From CADCTQ01 sp963844325 (GTDB lineage Bacteria; Bacteroidota; Bacteroidia; Cytophagales; 172606-1), in contig CAWJNV010000001.1 in assembly GCA_963844325.1 (NCBI GenBank), positions 620,001 through 684,000 of the forward strand: a stretch of 64,000 nt of DNA. The letters run 5' to 3'. A program made the translations under genes and the position numbers. Positions within the stretch are counted from its first letter, which is position 1. Every line of letters begins with the position of its first letter. The notes under the pieces were generated by a model. The model made no database searches and had not been told where the DNA came from. It saw only the letters and a program-made list of their open reading frames with translations. Positions 10,143 to 20,400 of the stretch are shown here, piece by piece.

Positions 10143-10285
10143 GCTGGATGGCTGACTGGGTGATTGTTATATGGTTGGATGGCTGTATGGTTTTGCTTAT
10201 GCCCGCACCACTTGCCGACAATCAACCATATAGCCATGCAACCATACAGCCATCCAACAATCACCCATTCAACAATCACCCATAA
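10143..10285. repeat. long word-repeat hairpin between leuD and leuB
   Basis: The left arm (10143-10197) uses the words GGATGGCT, GGGTGATTGTTA and ATGGTT. The right arm (10220-10285) carries their complements CAACCATA, AGCCATCC and CAATCACCC. The arms pair over most of their length. This is the same style as elements at 3176, 3898, 27053 and 61668 but with its own word set. Role unknown; it may modulate read-through from leuD to leuB. Confidence 0.7.
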
Positions 10286-10294
10286 AACCACTTG

Positions 10295-11380
10295 ATGACT
10301 ACCCATAAAATCCTCGTGGTGCCCGGCGACGGCATCGGGACCGAAGTAACGGCCTGGGGCCGGAAAGTACTCGAAGCGGTTGCCGCCAGGTACCACCACA
10401 CGTTCACTTTCGACGACGCCCTGATCGGGCACGCGGCCATTGAGGCGACCGGCAACCCGCTGCCCGACGAATCGCTCGAAAAAATGCGGGCCTCCGACGC
10501 CATCCTGTTCGGGGCCGTGGGCCACCCCAAGTACGACAACGACCCTTCGGCGAAAGTGCGCCCCGAGCAGGGCCTGCTGCGGATGCGCAAGGAACTCGGC
10601 CTGTACGCCAACCTGCGGCCCATCAAACTCTTCGACGAACTGCTCGACGCCTCCAGCATCAAGCCCGAAATCCTGCGCGGCGCCGACATCCTGTTTTTCC
10701 GCGAACTCACCGGCGACGTGTACTTCGGCCAGCCCCGCGAACGGCGCGACAACGGCAACACGGCCCTCGACACGATGATCTACTCCCGCTACGAGGTGGA
10801 ACGCATTGCCAAAAGAGCCTTCGAAGCCGCCCGGACCCGCCGCAAGAAAGTAACTTCCGTGGACAAGGCCAACGTGCTCGAAAGCTCCCGGCTGTGGCGC
10901 GAAACCGTGCAGGCGATGAGCAAAGATTACCCCGACGTGGAGGTGGAGCACATGTTCATCGACACGGCCGCCATGAAACTCATCAAAGACCCCCGGTCGT
11001 TCGACGTGGTGCTCACGGGCAACCTCTTCGGCGACATTCTCACCGACGAAGCCTCCCAGATTGCCGGCTCGATGGGCATGCTGGCCTCGGCGTCGCTCGG
11101 CGACCAGACGGGCCTCTACGAACCCATCCACGGCTCGGCGCCCGACATTGCCGGCAAGGGCATTGCCAACCCCCTGGCCTCCATCCTGTCGGTGGCCCTC
11201 ATGCTCGACATTTCCTTCGGGCTGAAGGACGAAGCCGCCGCCGTGATCCGGGCCGTGGAGGAAACCTTGCGCGAAGGGTACCGCACCCGCGATATAGCAA
11301 ATAACCAAACCCAAATTGGACAAATACTGGACACGGACGGAATGGGTAGAAAAATCACCGAAAAAATCGGTGCGTTTTGA
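10295..11380 (+). CDS. leuB: 3-isopropylmalate dehydrogenase
   Basis: A 361-residue enzyme that oxidatively decarboxylates 3-isopropylmalate with NAD+. Motifs: KILVVPGDGIGTEV at the N-terminus, FGAVGHPKYDND, the RENTSD-equivalent FFRELTGDVYFG, TSVDKANVLESSRLW, and GNLFGDILTDEASQIAGSMG with the metal-binding aspartates. C-terminal EPIHGSAPDIAGKGIANP is standard. I use the ATG at 10295; a TTG three bases earlier is in frame. leuA follows after 121 bases. Confidence 0.96.
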   Translation: MTTHKILVVPGDGIGTEVTAWGRKVLEAVAARYHHTFTFDDALIGHAAIEATGNPLPDESLEKMRASDAILFGAVGHPKYDNDPSAKVRPEQGLLRMRKELGLYANLRPIKLFDELLDASSIKPEILRGADILFFRELTGDVYFGQPRERRDNGNTALDTMIYSRYEVERIAKRAFEAARTRRKKVTSVDKANVLESSRLWRETVQAMSKDYPDVEVEHMFIDTAAMKLIKDPRSFDVVLTGNLFGDILTDEASQIAGSMGMLASASLGDQTGLYEPIHGSAPDIAGKGIANPLASILSVALMLDISFGLKDEAAAVIRAVEETLREGYRTRDIANNQTQIGQILDTDGMGRKITEKIGAF

Positions 11381-11501
11381 AATTATCACCGGCTTTGGCT
11401 GGTTTCGTTGCCGGAAAAACAGTAATTTCAATATTTACTAACCCAAAGAAAACCAGGCCGGCCCTCCTTCCGTAAACGGCCAGCCAAAAAAAAGCACCCG
11501 T

Positions 11502-12674
11502 ATGAGCGAAAAAGTGCACATATTCGACACCACCTTACGCGACGGCGAACAAGTGCCGGGCTGTCAGTTGACTACTCCTGAAAAGATCGAGATTGCCCGC
11601 GAACTCGAAGCTTTGGGCGTGGACATCATCGAGGCCGGCTTTCCCATTTCCAGCCCCGGCGATTTCAACTCGGTGGTCGAAATATCCCGCGCCGTGTCCA
11701 ACCCGGTGATCTGCGCCCTGGCCCGCGCCGTCAGGGGAGACATCGAACGTGCCGCCGAATCCCTCAAGTACGCCAAACGCAAACGCATTCACACGGGCCT
11801 GGGCTCCTCCGACATCCACATCAAGCATAAGTTCAACTCCACCCGCGAAAAGATCCTTGAACAGGGCGTTGCCGCCGTCAGGTACGCCAAGGGCTTCGTG
11901 GAGGACGTTGAGTTTTACGCCGAAGACGCCGGCCGCGCCGACCTCGACTACCTGTGCCAGCTGGTAGAGGCCGTGATTGCCGCCGGGGCCACCGTGGTCA
12001 ACATTCCCGACAGCACGGGCTACTGCCTGCCGCACCAGTACGGCGCCCGGATCAAGTACGTGTTCGACCACGTGCCCAACATCCACAAAGCCACCATTTC
12101 GGTGCACTGCCACAACGACCTGGGCCTGGCTACGGCCAACTCCATTGAGGGCCTGGTCAACGGCGCCCGGCAGGTGGAAGTGACGATGAACGGCGTGGGC
12201 GAACGGGCCGGCAACACGTCACTGGAAGAGATCGTGATGATCCTCAAAACGCACAAGAGCCTCAACCTGCACACCGACCTTGACTCCAAGCTCATCTACC
12301 CGACCAGCCTGCTGGTGTCGGAGCGGATGCACATGCCGGTACAGGCCAACAAGGCCATCGTGGGCCGCAACGCCTTCTCGCACTCCTCGGGCATCCACCA
12401 GGACGGCTTCCTCAAGCACGCCGAGACGTACGAGATCATCAACCCCAACGACGTAGGCGTGCCCTCCTCGTCCATCGTGCTCACCGCCCGCAGCGGCCGC
12501 CACGCCCTCAAGCACCGCCTCGAAATCATCGGCTACGTGTTCAACAAGGAAGAACTCGACGACATGTACAAGCGCTTCATCGCCCTGGCCGACGTGAAAA
12601 AACTCGTCACCGACGATGACTTGCAGGTGCTGGTTACCGAAGCCTATCCCGTGAAGGAATCCACGAAGAAGTAA
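11502..12674 (+). CDS. leuA: 2-isopropylmalate synthase, short form
   Basis: A 390-residue HMGL-like TIM-barrel enzyme that joins acetyl-CoA and 2-oxoisovalerate, the committed leucine step. Motifs are FDTTLRDGEQVPGCQL at the start, SVHCHNDLGLATANS (metal-binding His-x-His) and NGVGERAGNTSLEE. It is much shorter than the 500-plus residues of LeuA with a full C-terminal leucine-binding domain; the sequence stops after the linker helices, so leucine feedback through that domain is probably absent. A related activity (citramalate or homocitrate synthase) is possible, but the neighbours favour LeuA. Confidence 0.9.
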   Translation: MSEKVHIFDTTLRDGEQVPGCQLTTPEKIEIARELEALGVDIIEAGFPISSPGDFNSVVEISRAVSNPVICALARAVRGDIERAAESLKYAKRKRIHTGLGSSDIHIKHKFNSTREKILEQGVAAVRYAKGFVEDVEFYAEDAGRADLDYLCQLVEAVIAAGATVVNIPDSTGYCLPHQYGARIKYVFDHVPNIHKATISVHCHNDLGLATANSIEGLVNGARQVEVTMNGVGERAGNTSLEEIVMILKTHKSLNLHTDLDSKLIYPTSLLVSERMHMPVQANKAIVGRNAFSHSSGIHQDGFLKHAETYEIINPNDVGVPSSSIVLTARSGRHALKHRLEIIGYVFNKEELDDMYKRFIALADVKKLVTDDDLQVLVTEAYPVKESTKK

Positions 12675-12700
12675 GGACTGCTTATATGCGAATGAGATGG

Positions 12701-12733
12701 ACAAGGGCTGCCGAAGGGTGGCCCTTGTTTGCG
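12701..12733 (+). terminator. probable intrinsic terminator after leuA
   Basis: Perfect 8-base arms ACAAGGGC and GCCCTTGT enclose a 12-base loop and are followed by TTGCGTTTAATTTT. It lies 27 bases after the leuA stop and marks the end of the ilv/leu group. Confidence 0.6.
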
Positions 12734-12770
12734 TTTAATTTTGAGGATTCACACAATTTACTTTTGAGAT

Positions 12771-14231
12771 ATGCGAGTAGCAATTTTAATAGGAGTAAGC
12801 GAATACGATAATTTTGCTAGCCTTCCCGGTTGTGTTAACGATGTAAAAGCGATAAAGGACATGCTTGATGCATCCAAGGAGTTTGATGAAATCAGAGTCT
12901 ATCAACAAAGAGTTGAGAGTTCAACACTAAAATCAGAGATCACAGATTTTTTTAATTCCCTTAAAAGCTTAAAGATTACCGAAGTCTTCTTCTACTTCAG
13001 TGGTCACGGAAGTTATTTCCAAGATGAATTTTATTACATCATGAGTGATTACGAGGAAAGCAAAAGGCGGCAAACATCTTTACAAAACTCTGACATTGAT
13101 AATATAATCAAAAGCGTCAAGCCAGAACTGGTTTCTAAAGTCATTGATGCGTGCCAATCTGGCGTTACTTATATTAAAGCTGACAATAACATTATTGAGA
13201 AATATTACAACAGCACTGCTCAGCATTTCAAAAAATGCTATTTCTTGCATTCAAGCATGAGCAATCAGTATTCGTACCAAGACTCCAATATTAGTTATTT
13301 CACAAATAGTTTTGTTAGCTCCATTGGCAAGAGCAAAAAGAGTGAAATTCGATATAAAGATATCATTGATTATATTTCTGATGATTTTGAAAGTATAGAC
13401 GAACAGACACCATTTTTTATTGCACAGGCAGACTTCACAGAAATATTCATAAAATCTTCAGATTCCGTTAAGCAGGCCCTAAAAGTTTATATTGGGGAGG
13501 AGACGCCTGAACCAAAAAAAGAACCAGATCTACCAAAATACAAATCGTTAGTAGAATATATAAAAAAAGATGCTAAAGACTATTCTAGTGAAGAAGAAGC
13601 CGAGGGTGTATTGGTGAAAATAAAAGATAGTTTAAGTGCAAAACGTCTTGAAGGTGAGCTTAAGGAGTTGTTTGAACTAAAAGTTACTTTTGATTTCCAT
13701 ATTTCTGATTTGCCTAAGTCGAAAACCATTGGAAACTGGGTCAAGGAGAATGGGCAGGTGTACTTTGCGGAGCCAACTTTTGATGATGTACCCTATGAAG
13801 ACGAAAGAACTTCAGGCTTGTTTTCACCTAGTTTCTTCAAAACTGGGACTGTAACAAAATACAAAAAAGAACTTGTCGGCTTCACTCACACTGCAGAATT
13901 ACCTTACAAAACAATCTCTATTGATCTGATCCCTTTATATCAAAATTTGTCAGCATACAATTGCACCATCATTTTTTTAATATCTAAAAAAGAGATTCAA
14001 TTTTTTTATTTTAGGACAGATTACAAAGACACTAGCTGGAAGTCACGAACCTTGAATCATGATATCAAGTGGCTTTCATCTAATTTCACAATAAAACATT
14101 ATGAAAAAATTAATGATTTTATAAATAAAATATATGACGAAAACAATTCGCTAGTTCTTGGGCACTTAAATACAATATATGATTCAAAAATAAATTCCAA
14201 TAAGCCCGCTTTAAAGGAGCAAAAAAACTAA
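12771..14231 (+). CDS. caspase-like (peptidase C14) protein
   Basis: A 486-residue protein. The N-terminal 220 residues form a caspase-fold protease: strand AILIGVSEYDN, then catalytic His79 in YFSGHGS and catalytic Cys128 in IDACQSG, the classic His-Cys dyad of clan CD. Substrate is unknown. The C-terminal half (after a KEPDLPKYKSLVEYIKKD linker) matches no family I can name and may be a sensor or partner-binding part. The gene is strikingly AT-rich beside the GC-rich leu genes, which indicates horizontal transfer. Stand-alone bacterial caspases are known as effectors in defence or self-killing; that role here is inference. It is followed by a toxin-antitoxin pair. Confidence 0.85.
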   Translation: MRVAILIGVSEYDNFASLPGCVNDVKAIKDMLDASKEFDEIRVYQQRVESSTLKSEITDFFNSLKSLKITEVFFYFSGHGSYFQDEFYYIMSDYEESKRRQTSLQNSDIDNIIKSVKPELVSKVIDACQSGVTYIKADNNIIEKYYNSTAQHFKKCYFLHSSMSNQYSYQDSNISYFTNSFVSSIGKSKKSEIRYKDIIDYISDDFESIDEQTPFFIAQADFTEIFIKSSDSVKQALKVYIGEETPEPKKEPDLPKYKSLVEYIKKDAKDYSSEEEAEGVLVKIKDSLSAKRLEGELKELFELKVTFDFHISDLPKSKTIGNWVKENGQVYFAEPTFDDVPYEDERTSGLFSPSFFKTGTVTKYKKELVGFTHTAELPYKTISIDLIPLYQNLSAYNCTIIFLISKKEIQFFYFRTDYKDTSWKSRTLNHDIKWLSSNFTIKHYEKINDFINKIYDENNSLVLGHLNTIYDSKINSNKPALKEQKN

Positions 14232-14316
14232 CAAACAACTCAATATAGTAATTACTGATAATACAAAGAGCCCATCTACCTTACGATAAAATTAAAAGCA
14301 CAATAAACAGCAAACC

Positions 14317-14505
14317 ATGACCCCACCACAAATCAAAGAAGAGATCAACAAGATCATTGACAAACTGCCCGATGAAGCGCTGGGCGACTTGCTGGCGTAC
14401 CTGCAACAAGTGGAAAAGAGCCCAGCCGGGAAGTTGCAATTAAGCAAGAACCTGCGGAAGATTCTAACTGAAGACAAGGAACTCCTCCAAAGGCTTGCCA
14501 AATGA
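14317..14505 (+). CDS. antitoxin-like partner of Doc toxin
   Basis: A 62-residue, charged helical protein (IKEEINKIIDKLPDEALGDL, then LSKNLRKILTEDKELLQRLA). It overlaps the following Doc toxin gene by 4 bases (ATGA). The family is not the classical Phd, but size, charge and coupling indicate the antitoxin. Short antitoxin-like ORFs of this N-terminal style also occur at 1909 and 2830. Confidence 0.7.
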   Translation: MTPPQIKEEINKIIDKLPDEALGDLLAYLQQVEKSPAGKLQLSKNLRKILTEDKELLQRLAK

Positions 14506-14876
14506 TCGACAGGGACGAGGTGCTCCAAATTCATAAGCTCCTGATCGCGGAATTTGGCGGTATGGAAGGGGTGCGTGAACCAGGATTGCTCGACGCCGCG
14601 CTGCAACGGCCCTTTGCGGGCTTTGGCGAAACTGAATTTTATCCTTCAGCTGAAGAAAAAGCGGCTGCTATATTGGAAAGTATAGCCAAAAACCATCCCT
14701 TCGTGGATGGCAACAAACGTACGGCGTACGTACTCATGCGCCTCATGCTGCTCGAATACGGAATGGACCTCGTTGCTTCGCAGGATGAGAAGTACGACTT
14801 TGTGGTTGAGGTGGCATCCGGAATAATGAACTTCGAGCAGATCGTCACTTGGATAAGGAGGAGATTAAGGCACTAA
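14502..14876 (+). CDS. doc: Fic/Doc-family toxin (death-on-curing)
   Basis: A 124-residue protein of Doc length. It has the modified Fic motif HPFVDGNKRTAYVLM (near residue 66), which in Doc supports phosphorylation of EF-Tu instead of AMPylation. N-terminal LIAEFGGMEGVREPGLLDAA is typical of Doc proteins. It is translationally coupled to the small upstream antitoxin. Base composition is close to the host, unlike the adjacent caspase gene. Confidence 0.9.
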   Translation: MIDRDEVLQIHKLLIAEFGGMEGVREPGLLDAALQRPFAGFGETEFYPSAEEKAAAILESIAKNHPFVDGNKRTAYVLMRLMLLEYGMDLVASQDEKYDFVVEVASGIMNFEQIVTWIRRRLRH

Positions 14877-15324
14877 CTGCTTTTATCCGTCTAATAAGGA
14901 CAAATGCCGCAATAATCGTTATACCACGAACGCATGGGGTTGCATTTATTGTTACGAGCCTTCCCCATCCAAGCGTCCGCTTGCCCTTACGTACCAGAAA
15001 CGTCCTGCTCGTTGTCCCTGCGGTGGTAGTTACCGGCGCTGTAAAGTAATACGGGTAAGCCTGCCGGCTGGAAACGGACGCTTCCCGTCCGGAGAGGCAC
15101 CGGCGGACGCCTGCGCCAGCACGCGGGAGGACGAGAATCACGCGTGAGAATGCCGCCTGCGCCAGCGGGCTGGGGTTAGTCATACCAGTACCTCATTCAT
15201 TCACCGGATGCTTCCTTCCGCCCGCATGACAAAAACGGCGTTTGGCGCGGATACCTGAAAGTGTTCATCAAAGTGTCCCTCGGCGTGGAGAAAGTCCCGT
15301 AATATTGTATTACAACACGAACGC
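14877..15324. other. gene-free stretch with a direct repeat
   Basis: I see no convincing gene in these 448 bases. It holds one copy of a direct repeat at 14925-14957; the second copy is at 15316-15349. Two copies of the short word CTGCGCCAGC (near 15110 and 15160) and GC-rich inverted words near 15080-15130 are also present. It could be the relic of a mobile or repeat element between the Doc pair and the helicase gene. Confidence 0.5.
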
Positions 15325-15349
15325 ATGGGGGTTGCATTTATCGTCACGA
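14925..15349 (+). repeat. pair of direct repeats bracketing the pre-helicase gap
   Basis: Copies at 14925-14957 and 15316-15349 share CACGAACGCATGGGG, then TTGCATTTAT and GTxACGA, differing by one inserted G and two substitutions. The second copy covers the annotated start of the helicase gene and encodes its first, hydrophobic residues. Confidence 0.75.
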
Positions 15350-16890
15350 TCCTGGTAGCGCTGCTGATCGTCATGATCCGCACGTACGCTGCCCGGCCGG
15401 CTGAGGAAACGGATGAGGCGGAAGCGGGTCATGAGGAAGCGAATGAAGAGAAAACGCCTGGTGCAAAAGGTGCAAAAACGCGGAAAGAGCAACCGCGTGT
15501 GGCAGCAACCGGTGAGGCGGAAACGGGTGGCGTCGTACTCACCGATGAGTTTAAAGAGATCCTGCGCATCCTGAACCACACCACGCACAGCATTTTCATC
15601 AGCGGCAAGGCCGGTACCGGCAAATCGCATTTGTTGCAGTACTTCACCGAAAGAACCCAAAAGCAATTCGTCGTGCTGGCCCCCACGGGCATTGCGGCCC
15701 TGAACGTCAAAGGCCAAACGATCCACTCCTTCTTCCGGTTTCCCGGTGGACTCATTCATGCCCAGACCCTTCAGCCCGACGTGGCCCGGAGCGACCTTTT
15801 CCAAAACCTGGAAATGGTCATCATCGACGAAGTATCCATGGTCAGGGCCGACTTGATGGACGGCATCGACTGGGCCCTGCGGACCAACCGGAACCGGAAA
15901 GAGACGCCTTTCGGGGGCGTCCAGATGGTTTTCATCGGAGACCTGTACCAGCTTCCGCCGGTGGTGGCGGGGAACGAACTTTCGCAGTTCATCAAAACCC
16001 ACTACGGGGGCGAATACTTTTTCAACGCCCCGGTATTCGGAACGGGGTTCAACTACATTCGCAAAGAATTGACCCACGTATTCCGGCAGCAAGACGATGC
16101 TTTTAAACTGACCCTCGGCAGAATCCGCGAGAACAAGGCCGGGTCCCGGGATTTTGCGCTGCTGAACTCGCGGCACGTGGGCAACGCCGGCGGTCCGGTC
16201 ACCGATGCCGTGTACCTGACGACCACCAACGGCAACGTGCGGAAGATCAACCAATCGAACCTGGCACAACTGACCACCCCGGAATTTGTGTACCCGGCTG
16301 CCTTCACCGGGAAAATCGAAGCGGATTACAACCGGCTGTACGCCAGACTGCTCGCCAAAGAAATTACCGAAGCGCAGTTTGAGGAGCAGTTGGACGGCAA
16401 ACTGCCGGCCGACGTGCACCTCAAACTCAAGCTGGGCGCGCAGATCATGCTCATCAAGAACGACCCTTTGAAGCGTTGGGTGAACGGCACGGTAGGCCGG
16501 CTGGTGAAACTGGACGCCGATGCGATCTGGGCCCGGGTGGACGGCAAGACGCACAAGGTGGAAAGGGAGCAATGGGGCGAAATCACGTACGCGTACGATG
16601 CGCAAACCAAAGCCATCACCGCGCAGACGAAGGGTACGTTCAGGCAGTTCCCGGTAAAATTAGCCTGGGCAATGACCATTCATAAAAGCCAGGGCAAAAC
16701 CTTTGACCGGGCCGTGATCGACATGGGCAGCGGTGCTTTTGCGCACGGACAGACATACGTAGCCCTCAGCCGGTGCCGCACGCTGGAAGGCATCCGGCTC
16801 AACCGGCAGATCAGCCCGGCCGACGTCATTGTTGACCACCGGGTTGCCGAATACTACCGGACGGCATTTGGCAGCCGGGTACAAAAATGA
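15325..16890 (+). CDS. Pif1-like DNA helicase
   Basis: Up to 521 residues. Superfamily 1B helicase motifs are clear: Walker A GKAGTGKSHL, motif Ia APTGIAALNVKGQTIHSFF, Walker B MVIIDEVSMVRADL, motif III FIGDLYQLPPVV and the C-terminal TIHKSQGKTFDRAVID and VALSRCRTLEGI. It should unwind DNA 5' to 3' with ATP. The first 24 residues (VAFIVTILVALLIVMI) would be a membrane helix followed by an acidic linker, odd for a helicase. They are encoded by a repeat copy, so the true start may be the ATG at 15373 or later. It lies alone between an accessory island and a large secreted protein gene. Confidence 0.9.
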   Translation: MGVAFIVTILVALLIVMIRTYAARPAEETDEAEAGHEEANEEKTPGAKGAKTRKEQPRVAATGEAETGGVVLTDEFKEILRILNHTTHSIFISGKAGTGKSHLLQYFTERTQKQFVVLAPTGIAALNVKGQTIHSFFRFPGGLIHAQTLQPDVARSDLFQNLEMVIIDEVSMVRADLMDGIDWALRTNRNRKETPFGGVQMVFIGDLYQLPPVVAGNELSQFIKTHYGGEYFFNAPVFGTGFNYIRKELTHVFRQQDDAFKLTLGRIRENKAGSRDFALLNSRHVGNAGGPVTDAVYLTTTNGNVRKINQSNLAQLTTPEFVYPAAFTGKIEADYNRLYARLLAKEITEAQFEEQLDGKLPADVHLKLKLGAQIMLIKNDPLKRWVNGTVGRLVKLDADAIWARVDGKTHKVEREQWGEITYAYDAQTKAITAQTKGTFRQFPVKLAWAMTIHKSQGKTFDRAVIDMGSGAFAHGQTYVALSRCRTLEGIRLNRQISPADVIVDHRVAEYYRTAFGSRVQK

Positions 16891-17465
16891 CGCACCCAGG
16901 GATACCCCCGGCCGGGGAGGAAATCCATCAGATCATGGGTACGACGGGCAAGTGGAGGTACGGCAGGGGGCCGGCGCAACCGTACAGAAAATTTTATTTG
17001 CCTGTAAAATGTATACCGTTTTTGGCTAATTTCACACAGCGCCAGCAAGTACAGTTTCCCCGGATTGATATCTCACCCATACCCTACCCGGCATTACGCT
17101 GTACCTGCTGCAAACCCAGGTAGACTTTAAGCATCTCCACCCCCTTACTGAACGGGTAAAAATCGCTTTTGAAGGCAGTTTTTACTTGCCCGGCGCGTCC
17201 CTGCGGATGCGTGGGCGGGAGATGAGTGTCCCTCCGGGTCGTCCCGTACGTATTTTCAATTATTGTCCTGGAATTGTCTTTTCAATGAATCCGGCGCAGA
17301 CTTCCGCGCGCAATCAGCGGCTCGCATCTCCCAAACGCTTCGGGGACGGGCCGGCTTTGCCGTCTGGTTCATTTTTTGCTAGGATCACTTCGCCTGATCC
17401 CATTCCTGCCCACCCCTTACTTCCGGTTTACCCCTTCATGAAACAAACCCTACGATCAATTATTA
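16891..17465. other. gene-free stretch before the giant secreted protein
   Basis: These 575 bases contain only short reading frames with unlikely composition. AT-rich patches near 16988-17030 and 17250-17285 could hold promoter elements for the downstream gene, but I see no clear match to a Bacteroidota promoter (TTTG and TAnnTTTG). No stable hairpin was found. Confidence 0.4.
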
Positions 17466-20400
17466 ATGAAACGAGCCACCAACCCCCGTCAAGAATTTGT
17501 AGTACGTAAAAGCAGCCTGTCGTTTTTATTGCTGTTGATGATGCTGATCGCGGCGGGAGTGCACGCAGTTGCCGCTCTCCCCCACCCGGCCGGCGCGCCA
17601 AACGAAAAAGTGCGGTGGGACGACGTACCGCCCACGGCCACGCTTGCCCCCGCCAACGACGACACCGGCGTTCCGGTCAACGGCAACCTGGAACTGACGT
17701 TTTCCGAGCCCGTCACCAAGGCCGCCACGGGCACCATCACCCTCACGCACGGGGACACCGACCAAAGCATCGCCCTGAGTGCCGTGACCCTTTCGGAGGA
17801 TGGGCGCACGGCGGTCATTGACCCGGCGGAAGACTTTCCGTACGCCACCGTAGTCGAAGTGAGCGTTCCCGCGGGGGCGTTTAGGGACCTGGCCGGCAAC
17901 CTCTACGCGGGCACGGCCGAACCAACCGTTTCCTGGCGTTTTACGACCGGGGCGGAGCCCGATACGAAAGCCCCTACAGCCACCCTTTCGCCGGTTGACG
18001 GGGCCGGCAACGTTTCGATCACCAGCAACCTGGTACTGACCTTTTCGGAGGCCGTCACCAAAGGCAGCGGCTCGATTACCATTACCCACGGCGGTACCTC
18101 CCAAAACATTGGGCTGGGGGCAGTTGACCTGTCAGCGGACGGCCTGACGGCCACGATTGACCCGGCTGATTTTCCCTACGCTTCTGCGGTAAGCGTGGAA
18201 GTACCCAATACCGCTTTCGAGGACGAAGCGGGCAACCCCTACGCGGGGACAACTGCCGATACCTGGCGATTTACGACGGGTGACGAACCCGACACGAAAG
18301 CCCCCACGGCCACCTTTTCGCCCGGCAACGGCGCCACCAACGTTTCGGTCACCAGCGACCTGACGCTGACCTTTTCGGAGGCCGTTACCAAAGGAACGGG
18401 TTCCATCACCATTACGCACGGCGGTACCACCCAAAGCATCAGTGTGGGTGACGTGACCCTCTCGCCCGACGGCCTGACGGCAACGATTGACCCGGCTGAC
18501 TTTCCGTATGCTACTCCCGTAAGCGTGGAAGTACCCAATGCCGCTTTCGAGGACGAGGCGGGCAACCCGTATGCGGGGACTACTGCCGATACCTGGCGCT
18601 TCACCACGGGCGACGAACCCGATACCACGCCCCCTACGGCGACAAGCGTTTCCCCAACCGACGGGGCCATTGAGGTTCCGGTCACCGTCAACCTGGAGCT
18701 GACCTTTTCGGAACCGGTAACCATCGGCAGCGGCTCCATCACCATTGCCCACGGCGGTACTACCCAAAGCATCAGCGTAAATGACGTGACCCTTTCTCCC
18801 AACGGCGCGACGGCCACGATTGACGCGGCTGATTTTCCCTACGCCACCCCCGTAAGCGTGGAGGTGCCCGCCGGTGCTTTCAAGGACGCGGCGGGTAACC
18901 TGTTCGCCGGCCTTTCGGCCAGCGCCTGGCGCTTCACCACGGGTGCCGAACCCGACACGAAAGCTCCCACGGCCACCCTTTCGCCCGGCAACGGCGCCAC
19001 CAACGTTTCGGTCAGCAGCAACCTGACGCTGACCTTTTCGGAGGCCGTTACCAAAGGCAGCGGCTCCATTACCATTGCCTACGGCGGTACCACCCAAAAC
19101 ATCAGTGTGGGCGACGTAGCCCTATCGGCGGACGGCCTGACGGCAACGGTTGACCCGGCGGATTTTCCGTATGCCACCCCGGTAGGAGTAACCGTGCCCA
19201 ATACGGCGTTTAAAGACCTGGCCGACAACCCGTACGCCGGTACGACCTCCGACACGTGGAACTTCACCACCGGCGCGGCCCCGGATACCCAGGCGCCAAC
19301 GGCCACGCTTTCCCCCGCCAACGGTACGACCAACGTTTCGATCACCAGCAACCTGACGCTGACGTTTTCGGAGCCGGTGACCAAAGCCACGACCGGCTCC
19401 ATCACCATTTCGTACGGAACCACTTCGCAAACCATTGCGCTGAGCAGCGTGGTTCTTTCCCAGAACGGCCTCACCGCCACGGTTGACCCGGCCAACTTCC
19501 CGTATTCAACTTCAGTAGGTGTGTCGGTGCCCAACACGGCGTTCAGGGACCTGGCCGGAAATGCCTACGCGGGTACAACGGCATCCACCTGGAGCTTTAC
19601 CACCGGGTCAGCGCCTGATACACAGGCACCTACCGCTACGCTTTCCCCGGCCAACGGTGCAACGAACGTCCCGATCACCAGTAATTTAACGTTGACCTTC
19701 TCCGAGCCCGTCACCAAAGCCACGACCGGTTCCATCACGATTACGTACGGAGCAACTACCCAGACCATTGCCCTGAGCAACGTGGTATTGTCCGTCAATG
19801 GCTTAACAGCTACGATTGACCCGGCGAATTTCCCGTACTCAACTTCGGTAGGGGTAACCGTTCCCAACACGGCCTTTAAAGACCTCGCCGGGAATGCGTA
19901 CGCCGGCACAACGGCATCCACCTGGAGCTTTACCACCGGGACGGCGCCCGATACGCAGGCGCCTACCGCTACACTTTCCCCGGCCAACGGCGCTACGAAT
20001 GTTTCGATCAGCAGCAACCTGGTACTGACGTTTTCGGAGCCGGTGACCAAAGCGACAACCGGTTCCATCACCATTTCGCAGGGGGCCACTTCGCAGAGCA
20101 TTCCTTTAAGCAGCGTTACGCTGTCGGTCAATGGCCTGACCGCCACGATTGACCCGGCTGATTTTCCCTATTCAACTTCGGTAGGGGTAACTGTGCCGAA
20201 TACTGCTTTCAAAGACCTGGCAGGAAATGCCTACGCGGGAACCACTTCGAGTACCTGGAGCTTTACCACCGGATCAGCCCCCGACACGCAGGCCCCGACC
20301 GCCACGCTTTCCCCGGCCAACGGCGCTACGAACGTTTCGATCAGCAGCAACCTGGTGCTTACGTTTTCGGAGCCTGTCACCAAAGCGGCAACCGGTTCCG

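Noticed and set aside
14849..15049. 66-codon frame after the Doc gene
   Set aside because: It crosses the direct-repeat copy and has no protein-like features; likely chance.
12771..16890. Integrated prophage or insertion sequence carrying the caspase, Doc and helicase genes
   Set aside because: No integrase, transposase, terminal inverted repeats, tRNA gene or phage structural genes were seen; the short direct repeat brackets only a gene-free gap.
16887..17123. 78-codon frame overlapping the helicase stop by ATGA
   Set aside because: The overlap looks like coupling, but the translation has proline- and cysteine-rich, unstructured composition and no recognisable family. Not enough to call a gene.
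17186..17509. 107-codon frame before the giant protein
   Set aside because: It overlaps the real start and signal peptide region of the giant protein in another frame and has low-complexity, P- and R-rich composition.
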